Assembly: GCA_030593785.1 (NCBI GenBank)
Contig: JAUVGM010000054.1
Span: forward strand, 1-9,817
DNA from: Gammaproteobacteria bacterium
Lineage (GTDB): Bacteria > Pseudomonadota > Gammaproteobacteria > UBA6429 > Thiohalophilaceae
DNA length: 9,817 nucleotides
Direction: 5' to 3'
Below the pieces are notes generated by a model. It was not told the origin of the DNA. It ran no database searches and was given only the letters and a program-made list of their open reading frames with translations. The translations under genes and the position numbers were made by a program. This document shows, in pieces, positions 1 to 4,826 of the stretch. The first letter of the stretch is position 1, and each line of letters starts with the position of its first letter.

Positions 1-399
1 TAATGTTTCAACAATTGCACAATGTTGACTGCCGCTGTCACTTTTACAAGAGTCGATAAGTTGCGTTAGGGTGCTGCGAAGGTTCTTCAAGTCATTGATT
101 TGTTGATCAATATGCTCTCGTTTGAGCTCTGCTCGCTGTCGTACATCGGAACATTGATCTTTTGAGCTGCCGTCCCCCAATTGTAATAATTCAGCGACTT
201 CTTTTAAGTTAAATCCCAATTGCTGTGCACGTTTAATGAACTTAATCCGTTTCAGGGTTTCTGTGGGATAAGATCGATAGCCCTTGAGTGGTTTATCCGG
301 TTCTGTGATTAAGCCAATACGCTGGTAATAGCGAATGGTCTCAATATTTACGTTGGCGGCTTTTGCCAAAAAACCAATGGTGAGGGGCTTATTGCTCAT
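1..399 (-). CDS. merR: MerR-family transcriptional regulator, Hg(II)-sensing type (3' end cut by window)
   Basis: The 133 visible residues form a MerR-type DNA-binding protein. The N-terminal winged helix-turn-helix (about residues 6-75) contains the family pattern TIRYYQRIGL and a long dimerisation helix follows. Cysteines fall at residues 83, 118 and 127. From memory these match, shifted by one, C82, C117 and C126 of the Tn501/Tn21 mercury sensor, which hold Hg(II) across the dimer. Known MerR is about 144 aa, so only about ten residues should be missing. The ATG at 399 is preceded by AAGGA (407-411) at suitable spacing. It is divergent from the thioredoxin-CcdA operon, and the dyad at 422-439 overlaps its likely promoter, as in autoregulated mer control regions. 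Hg(II) specificity is inferred from the three cysteines; the family assignment is firm. Confidence 0.88.
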   Translation of the reverse strand, partial: MSNKPLTIGFLAKAANVNIETIRYYQRIGLITEPDKPLKGYRSYPTETLKRIKFIKRAQQLGFNLKEVAELLQLGDGSSKDQCSDVRQRAELKREHIDQQINDLKNLRSTLTQLIDSCKSDSGSQHCAIVETL

Positions 400-415
400 G
401 GTCTAATCCTTGTAT

Positions 416-447
416 TTATACTCTGTATGTTAGTACAGACTTAATTT
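416..447 (+). promoter_or_regulatory. Probable MerR operator and divergent promoter (operator 1)
   Basis: A perfect dyad, TCTGTA (422-427) and TACAGA (434-439), is separated by 6 bp. From memory the Tn501 mer operator is TCCGTA-N6-TACGGA, so arm length, spacing and most bases agree. On the plus strand the dyad lies between a weak -35 (TTATAC, 416-421) and a possible -10 (TTAATT, 441-446) with a 19-bp spacer, the stretched spacing typical of MerR-activated promoters. On the minus strand TTAAGT-18 bp-TATAAA reads toward merR, which would explain autoregulation, although that -10 would leave a very short leader. The dyad is seen directly; the regulator and promoter assignments are inferred. Confidence 0.65.
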
Positions 448-480
448 AGAGAAAATAGTTCATTAAATCACTTTTATTTC

Positions 481-511
481 TTGATCTGGAGCTGACTCCA
501 GCATGTATAGT
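481..511 (+). promoter_or_regulatory. Second MerR-type promoter/operator with ZntR-like dyad (operator 2)
   Basis: TTGATC (481-486) and TATAGT (506-511) are good -35 and -10 hexamers separated by 19 bp, too long for normal sigma-70 use but standard for promoters activated by MerR-family proteins. The spacer region holds a perfect dyad, CTGGAG (486-491) and CTCCAG (496-501), around CTGA. From memory the E. coli zntA promoter has the same arms, CTGGAG and CTCCAG, around TCGA. Transcription would begin near 518, leaving a short leader to the ATG at 546. The most likely ligand is the MerR-family protein encoded third in this operon, but this is inferred. Confidence 0.72.
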
Positions 512-545
512 TAAGTTAATTGTTACAGATAAAGAGTTTTTAAAA

Positions 546-839
546 ATGAAGATGTTAAATATAGAAATCTTTTCCTCACCGGGTTGCAGCAAGTGCGGTC
601 ACGCTAAAGATGTATTGCGTCAACTGGCCGATGAGCTCGGTGGAGACAGAATTCAGTGGCGAGAAGTGAATATTCTCGATGAAATGGATCATGCGATTGA
701 GCTGGGTGTGATGTCGACACCTTCGATTGCGATTAACCATGAGCTTATTTTTTCCAGCCTGCCTTCTGCAAAAAAACTGCGTGCCGAGTTAGAGAAGCAG
801 CTGGGGCAGAATATTCAAAATAAGTTGGAGAATGAGTAA
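546..839 (+). CDS. Small thioredoxin-like (CSKC) redox protein
   Basis: This 97-residue protein has a thioredoxin/glutaredoxin-like fold: a first beta strand (NIEIFSS), the redox motif C14-S-K-C17 at the start of the first helix, and a cis-proline site at S57-T-P59. There is no signal peptide, so it should act in the cytoplasm. The family exchanges thiols and disulfides with partner proteins, and a CxxC pair can also hold soft metals. The ATG at 546 is preceded by AAAGAG (531-536) and follows the MerR-type promoter at 481-511. Its TAA shares one base with the next ATG, so it is probably translationally coupled to the CcdA-like membrane protein, its likely electron-transfer partner. It is shorter than classical TrxA (about 108 aa), and its active site is not CGPC. 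Fold assignment is confident; substrate is unknown. Confidence 0.85.
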   Translation: MKMLNIEIFSSPGCSKCGHAKDVLRQLADELGGDRIQWREVNILDEMDHAIELGVMSTPSIAINHELIFSSLPSAKKLRAELEKQLGQNIQNKLENE

Positions 840-2146
840 TGATTACCCTGTTACTTGCCACTGCTATTTTACTTGGTTTACTGGCCTTCTTTGAACCGTG
901 CACTATTGCGACACACACTTTGTTTTCGGTGCGGGCAAATCAATCATCGGATAAAAAATCTTGCTGCCAGAGTTTAATGGCTGTTTGGTTAAGCCGTTCG
1001 CTGCTATTGATTAGTTTATTTATGCTTGCGGTCTTCTTGATTGATAAACCAGAGTGGGGGACTTATACACCGAGTATCATTTTATCTGCTATGGCAGTGA
1101 TTTACGTCGTGTCGCGTTTTACCTACATTCCCATTCCACATTTTGAGTTTTATAAATTATTGCCTGCAGGCAGGCGTTTACCTTTTTCTGTTCAGCTTGG
1201 TTTAACCTTACCAGCCTGCACACTACCGCTGGTTATTGTTACTGCAGGAATGGCGGTTACGGTTGGATCACTCAGTTTTGCAGCATTAGCCGGTTTTTTA
1301 TTCGCCAGTTTGTTCACTTTGCCAATGGTAATAGCTTCCTATAAAGGTGTGCATGATGATGCCAAACAACTTTTGAATCGTGCCGCAAAAGGCAGCCCTT
1401 ATTTAACCGCTGTTTTATTAATTGGTACAGCTATCGCTTTATTAATCCCTGCCCTGGATATCAATGCAGTAACACTTAAAGAAACATTACAAACACAAAG
1501 CTGGGCAGGGATTGGTATTGCTTTTCTTGCTGGTTTTATTTTTAGTTTTAACCCTGTTTCATTTGCATCTGTGCCGGTCATGCTTGCATATGTCACTAAA
1601 GCACATGAAGAAAAACGTGCCCTATTAATGGGCGGTGCGTTTGTACTGGGTATGCTGGTTACACATGTTACTTTGGGTGTAGCTGCTGCACTCGGTGGCG
1701 AATGGGTGAAAGGCATCATGGGACGAGAATGGGGTTTGTTACTTGGCCCCTTGTTAATTGTAATGGGACTGATGTGGGCAGGTGTACTCAATATTCGTTT
1801 CCCCTGGTTTGGTGTTAGAGGTCGTAAAGTCACCGGAATAGGGGGCGCCTTTTTATTAGGCATTCCTTTTTCTGTTGCCGTTTGTCCATTCTGTACCCCA
1901 GCATTACTGGTGACCTTAACCGCGAGTGCTGCCATAGGATCAGTTAGTTTTGGTTTTGTCTTGTTACTTGCGTTTGCAACGGGGCGCAGTATTCCTATTA
2001 TTTTAGGTGCATGGAGCATGGGCTGGTTGGAGTCATTGCAGATGTTGTCGCGTTATCAAAAACGACTTGAAGTCCTTGCTGGAGTTGTCCTGCTATTAAC
2101 CGGTTTGTATTTACTGAATGAATATTTTTACATTATTGAGTATTAA
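839..2146 (+). CDS. Duplicated CcdA/DsbD-like membrane protein
   Basis: This 435-residue, very hydrophobic protein appears to be two CcdA-like units in tandem (about 1-215 and 220-435). CcdA and the DsbD core carry electrons across the inner membrane from thioredoxin using one cysteine in each half of a helix bundle. In the first unit FFEPC places C21 in helix 1, and LPACTLP places C127 in a later helix. In the second unit the helix-1 position reads FNPV (V240, no cysteine), while VCPFCTP supplies C349 and C352. A vicinal pair C42-C43 lies in a loop after helix 1. The segments after C127 and C352 resemble each other, both ending in GS-x-SF, which supports duplication. It overlaps the thioredoxin-like gene by 1 nt and lies 3 nt before the second regulator. 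It may be a thiol reductant conduit or a metal/thiol transporter; only the family is secure. Confidence 0.8.
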   Translation: MITLLLATAILLGLLAFFEPCTIATHTLFSVRANQSSDKKSCCQSLMAVWLSRSLLLISLFMLAVFLIDKPEWGTYTPSIILSAMAVIYVVSRFTYIPIPHFEFYKLLPAGRRLPFSVQLGLTLPACTLPLVIVTAGMAVTVGSLSFAALAGFLFASLFTLPMVIASYKGVHDDAKQLLNRAAKGSPYLTAVLLIGTAIALLIPALDINAVTLKETLQTQSWAGIGIAFLAGFIFSFNPVSFASVPVMLAYVTKAHEEKRALLMGGAFVLGMLVTHVTLGVAAALGGEWVKGIMGREWGLLLGPLLIVMGLMWAGVLNIRFPWFGVRGRKVTGIGGAFLLGIPFSVAVCPFCTPALLVTLTASAAIGSVSFGFVLLLAFATGRSIPIILGAWSMGWLESLQMLSRYQKRLEVLAGVVLLLTGLYLLNEYFYIIEY

Positions 2147-2149
2147 AAA

Positions 2150-2548
2150 ATGAGTCTTTATCGAATTGGTGATGTAACTAAAAAAACGGGTTTAACAGCA
2201 GATACCCTGCGTTATTATGAAAAAATAAAACTCCTGCCCAGAGTTTCGCGTAATGTCTCGGGTATTCGTGAATATGATGATAAGGATATTTCTCGTTTAA
2301 AGTTTATTCAACGCGCACAAAAAATGAATTTTAGTTTGTCTGAAATCAGCGATCTTTTAAAAATGCGCGAAAACCCGCAAAAAGTGCGTGATGAAGTTAG
2401 GTTGTTAACAGCAGATAAATTATTAGAGGTTGACGAACATCTTCAGTCTCTCACAACTTTACGTAATGAATTGCAGTTATTGTTAAATCTCTGCCAGGGC
2501 TCGGAAGAGGGTTGTCCAATTATTGAAGGTTTGGATGAGGTTGAATAA
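2150..2548 (+). CDS. MerR-family metal-responsive regulator (CueR/ZntR-like)
   Basis: This 132-residue protein begins YRIGDVTKKTGLTADTLRYY, a typical MerR-family helix-turn-helix; the wing and dimerisation helix follow. Near the C-terminus C115-x6-C122-PIIEGL closely resembles the metal-binding loop of CueR (C-x7-C-PIIENL) and, less closely, ZntR. At the dimer-helix position where ZntR and MerR carry cysteine and CueR serine, my hand alignment gives R80 in KVRDEV, which is unusual. The gene starts 3 nt after the CcdA-like stop with no obvious Shine-Dalgarno, so coupling is likely. As last gene of the operon it probably controls its own promoter through the dyad at 486-501. It differs from the upstream merR and is not a duplicate of it. 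Inducer unknown: a soft metal is likely, but which one cannot be read from the sequence. Confidence 0.85.
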   Translation: MSLYRIGDVTKKTGLTADTLRYYEKIKLLPRVSRNVSGIREYDDKDISRLKFIQRAQKMNFSLSEISDLLKMRENPQKVRDEVRLLTADKLLEVDEHLQSLTTLRNELQLLLNLCQGSEEGCPIIEGLDEVE

Positions 2549-2574
2549 ACAGGCTTAAGAACAAACTAGATAGT

Positions 2575-2626
2575 GGAGCTACTGCATCCTTGCAGTCACT
2601 CCTTATCCTAATCCTTGATGGATAAG
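2575..2626 (+). other. Two adjacent hairpins just after the redox operon
   Basis: The first hairpin pairs GGAG (2575-2578; also readable one base later) with CTCC (2599-2602), then ACTGCA (2581-2586) with TGCAGT (2591-2596) around loop TCCT, leaving a two-base internal mismatch. The second pairs CTTATCC (2602-2608) with GGATAAG (2620-2626). They abut at 2602 and begin 27 nt after the stop codon. No U-tract follows, so they are more likely mRNA 3'-end stabilising or processing structures than an intrinsic terminator. The pairing is seen directly; any role is inferred. Confidence 0.4.
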
Positions 2627-2880
2627 TTAAAGCAGTTTTATCTCTTGGGGGTAAGTGAAAAAATACATTAACGGCAGCAGTATACCTTCCGTACCCCAGT
2701 ACAGAGTCAAACAAAAGTAATAATAATTATTTTAAAAGCTGAGTATTGATTCCACCTACCGTAGAAGGGTGGCCAGGTAATGTCATTATTAAGCTATAAA
2801 ACAATGAGTTAGCTAAAAAGTGTTAAGAATAAAAAGTTGTTAGGGAGTAATTTAGAATATGCTGATTAGGAGTTTTACAG

Positions 2881-2931
2881 ATGTTTACAAAATGCGGAAC
2901 TAACTTGAGAATTAACTGCCATACTAAGTGA
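2881..2931 (+). CDS. Possible 16-residue small protein or leader peptide
   Basis: An ATG at 2881 opens a 16-codon frame (MFTKCGTNLRINCHTK) ending in TGA. It is preceded by AGGAG at 2868-2872 with 8 nt between, one of the best Shine-Dalgarno arrangements in the window. The peptide is basic, with two cysteines (5 and 13) and a histidine. A strong intrinsic terminator on the same strand begins 69 nt after the stop. I see no convincing promoter nearby. No family is recognised. In a frame this short chance is a serious alternative, hence low confidence. Confidence 0.25.
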   Translation: MFTKCGTNLRINCHTK

Positions 2932-3000
2932 GAGCACGACATATTGAATATTGATTCTCGTTCTTTATGTTCTCCCTCCTCAATAGTTAGGTTATTTTTA

Positions 3001-3028
3001 GGGGTACCGGTTGGTACCCCATTTTTTT
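3001..3028 (+). terminator. Strong intrinsic terminator, plus strand
   Basis: GGGGTACC (3001-3008) pairs perfectly with GGTACCCC (3013-3020) around the tetraloop GGTT. AT and a run of seven T residues (3022-3028) follow. The T-run lies on the plus-strand side only, so it ends rightward transcription, from the redox operon or from a short RNA made within 2549-3000. It also protects phoU from rightward read-through. Confidence 0.85.
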
Positions 3029-3053
3029 ATTCCAGGCATCCCTGCCTTCCACC

Positions 3054-3108
3054 TTTCAGGCTCACTTCGTTCATGAAAAATTGCTCCCGGCAATTTTTTG
3101 TCCTGAAA
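3054..3108 (-). terminator. Nested hairpin at the phoU 3' end, probable terminator
   Basis: Outer arms TTTCAGG (3054-3060) and CCTGAAA (3102-3108) enclose a perfect 9-bp inner stem, AAAAATTGC (3076-3084) with GCAATTTTT (3090-3098). The inner stem has A and T runs on both flanks, so it can work in either direction. It starts 2 bp beyond the phoU stop codon and is the only terminator-like structure placed to end the pst-phoU transcript. Confidence 0.6.
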
Positions 3109-3109
3109 A

Positions 3110-3823
3110 CTATATTTTTAATTCGTTTTCCATTTGCTCGATGGTGATGTGACGAACATCTTTACCTTTAACGAGGTAAATAACATATTCACAAATATTT
3201 TTAGCATGATCACCAATACGTTCAAGAGCACGAGCAGCCCACATAATATCCAGCATTTGTGAAATTTTACGTGGGTCTTCCATCATAAAGGTCAAACACT
3301 GACGCATCAGACCATCGTATTCCTGATCGACTTGCTCATCTTGTTTGCTTACTTTAATCGCTGTTTCAACATCACTACGGGCAAAAGCATCCAGTGCACC
3401 ATGAACCATTTTTGCTACAGACTCACCCATATTTTGTAATTCGTGATAATTGTTTTTTGGACGTTCAACTTCAGCTAAACGTGTGCCCATACGAGCAACG
3501 CGTTCAGCTTGATCACCGATCCGTTCCAGATCGGTAATGGTTTTAATGACTGCGATGACCAGTCTTAAGTCTGTTGCTGCAGGCTGGCGACGAGCAATAA
3601 TGTGAGTACATTCTTCATCTATACTTACTTCCGCTTTGTTGACCTCAACGTCACGACTGATAACCGCTTCTGCAAGTGAAACATTGCCGTCAACAAGTGA
3701 TTGTGTCGCATTTCGAATTTGTTCTTCAACCAGACCTCCCATAGCCAGTACGTGACTGCGAATTTCTTCCAGTTCTGAATTAAATTGCTGTGATATATGG
3801 AGTCCGCTGTTCTTTTTGCTCAT
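3110..3823 (-). CDS. phoU: Phosphate transport regulator PhoU
   Basis: This 237-residue, all-helical cytoplasmic protein is close to E. coli PhoU in length (about 241). It shows the two symmetrical PhoU domains, each with a conserved acidic helix motif: LERIGDQAERVA in the first half and LERIGDHAKNI in the second. PhoU connects the Pst transporter to the PhoR/PhoB two-component system and keeps the Pho regulon off when phosphate is plentiful. The ATG at 3823 has a strong AAGGAAAG ribosome site just upstream and lies 18 bp after pstB, so it is the last gene of pstC-pstA-pstB-phoU. Nothing looks degenerate. Confidence 0.97.
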   Translation of the reverse strand: MSKKNSGLHISQQFNSELEEIRSHVLAMGGLVEEQIRNATQSLVDGNVSLAEAVISRDVEVNKAEVSIDEECTHIIARRQPAATDLRLVIAVIKTITDLERIGDQAERVARMGTRLAEVERPKNNYHELQNMGESVAKMVHGALDAFARSDVETAIKVSKQDEQVDQEYDGLMRQCLTFMMEDPRKISQMLDIMWAARALERIGDHAKNICEYVIYLVKGKDVRHITIEQMENELKI

Positions 3824-3841
3824 GATAGTTTCTTTCCTTTA

Positions 3842-4681
3842 TTAACCATAACGCCCTGTAATGTAATCTTCAGTTTGCTTCTTACCTGGATTAGTAAATA
3901 TCTTATCAGTATCACCAAATTCAATCATCTCACCCATATACATAAAAGCAGTATAGTCTGAAACACGGGCAGCTTGCTGCATATTATGGGTAACGATAAC
4001 AATGGTATAACGATCTTTAAGATCATTAATTAATTCTTCAATCTTTAATGTCGAAATTGGATCTAACGCTGAAGCAGGCTCATCGAGTAATAATACTTCT
4101 GGTTCAATCGCAATAGCACGGGCAATTACTACACGTTGTTGCTGTCCACCGGATAAACCTAATGCACTATCATGTAATCGGTCTTTAACTTCATCCCACA
4201 GTGCTGCGCCACGTAAAGATTTTTCAACAATTTCATCAATAGTTCTACGGCTTTTAATTCCCTGCAGGCGTAAACCATAGGCCACGTTTTCATAAATTGA
4301 TTTCGGAAAAGGATTGGGTTTCTGGAATACCATGCCAACACGACGACGTAGTTCAGAAACATCAACATTCTTATCGTAAATATTATTTCCATCAATAAGA
4401 ACATCACCTTGTATGCTGCAATCATCAACTAAATCATTCATGCGGTTAAAACAACGGAGTAAAGTTGATTTACCACAACCACTTGGACCGATAAAGGCGG
4501 AGACTTTTTTCTCTGGAATCGCGAGATTAATATCATGCAAAGCACGCTTTTCGCCATAGTAAAGATTCAGGTTATCTGTTGTTATGCAGATAGTCTCATC
4601 AGCTAAAGTATTTGAACGCTTTTCACGACCAAGCGCATCCATGTTAATGCCATGACTTTTTTTAGAAGATTCTGTACTCAT
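3842..4681 (-). CDS. pstB: Phosphate ABC transporter ATP-binding protein PstB
   Basis: From the ATG at 4681 the protein has 279 residues. All ABC ATPase motifs are present: Walker A GPSGCGKST (65-73), Q-loop at Q120 (VGMVFQ), signature LSGGQQQR (176-183), Walker B VLLLDEP (196-202) and the switch histidine in VTHN (H232). The first 30 or so residues are a polar extension before the ATPase core. It hydrolyses ATP on the cytoplasmic face of PstC-PstA to drive phosphate import. A TTG at 4696 would add five residues, but ATG is preferred since neither has a clear Shine-Dalgarno. It is separated from pstA by 145 bp holding an inverted repeat pair, while phoU follows after 18 bp. It may therefore depend on read-through or carry its own start signals. 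Confidence 0.97.
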   Translation of the reverse strand: MSTESSKKSHGINMDALGREKRSNTLADETICITTDNLNLYYGEKRALHDINLAIPEKKVSAFIGPSGCGKSTLLRCFNRMNDLVDDCSIQGDVLIDGNNIYDKNVDVSELRRRVGMVFQKPNPFPKSIYENVAYGLRLQGIKSRRTIDEIVEKSLRGAALWDEVKDRLHDSALGLSGGQQQRVVIARAIAIEPEVLLLDEPASALDPISTLKIEELINDLKDRYTIVIVTHNMQQAARVSDYTAFMYMGEMIEFGDTDKIFTNPGKKQTEDYITGRYG

Positions 4682-4705
4682 AATAATTACCAACAATAAA
4701 TTTAT

Positions 4706-4791
4706 GTAGGTTCGAATTTATTCGAACGCAGAGGTAGAAAATAACCTCTTAGGTTTTAAGCAACACCGCATTCGAATAAATTCGAACCTAC
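4706..4791. repeat. REPIN-like inverted pair of REP sequences in the pstA-pstB gap
   Basis: A 24-bp unit at 4706-4729 begins GTAG and continues with the near-palindrome GTTCGAATTTATTCGAAC. An inverted copy lies at 4768-4791 with a single mismatch (A4770). A GTAG/GGAG tetranucleotide followed by an imperfect hairpin is the known layout of REP sequences moved by RAYT-type TnpA_REP transposases, and two REPs in opposite orientation form a REPIN. The 38-bp spacer contains a smaller pairing, AGAGGT (4730-4735) with ACCTCT (4744-4749). In the mRNA the whole 86 bp would fold into one long stem ending 24 nt before the pstB ATG. No transposase lies in the window. The repeats are seen directly; the REPIN class is inferred. 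Confidence 0.75.
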
Positions 4792-4826
4792 AATTATAAA
4801 AAAACTTGTTTATTAAAATAAAATAT

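Larger units (their letters stand above)
2549..3109. other. Gene-poor region of 561 bp between the redox operon and phoU
   Basis: I see no convincing long gene here. It holds two adjacent hairpins (2575-2626), a GGGGTA/TACCCC pairing (2648-2653 with 2692-2697), a CCACC/GGTGG hairpin (2752-2772), a 16-codon ORF with a good ribosome site (2881-2931), a strong plus-strand terminator (3001-3028) and a nested hairpin (3054-3108). The terminator lies about 450 bp after the last regulator stop codon, so either the operon has a long 3' tail or a separate short plus-strand transcript ends there. Confidence 0.6.

Noticed and set aside
1399..2019. 206-codon open frame on the minus strand inside the CcdA-like gene
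   Set aside because: Its predicted product is rich in Pro, Ala, Thr and Lys with no recognisable domain, and it lies wholly antisense to a membrane protein with clear motifs. It is a codon-bias shadow.
2520..2714. 64-codon minus-strand frame after the second regulator
   Set aside because: No recognisable domain, no ribosome site, and it runs antisense into the 3' end of the regulator gene. The hairpins at 2575-2626 explain the region better.
2780..2812. 10-codon ORF with an AAGGGTGG stretch upstream
   Set aside because: Too short and no terminator or promoter signal attached. The G-rich stretch is part of a CCACC/GGTGG hairpin.
2944..3147. 67-codon plus-strand frame across the terminator region
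   Set aside because: It starts with TTG without a ribosome site, reads through the strong terminator at 3001-3028 and overlaps the 3' end of phoU.
4682..4696. Upstream TTG start for pstB
   Set aside because: It adds only five residues (MLVII) with no Shine-Dalgarno; the ATG at 4681 gives a normal PstB N-terminus.
4706..4791. CRISPR array or attachment site at the pair of repeats
   Set aside because: Only two copies, in inverted rather than direct orientation, with no cas genes or integrase in the window; the REPIN layout fits better.
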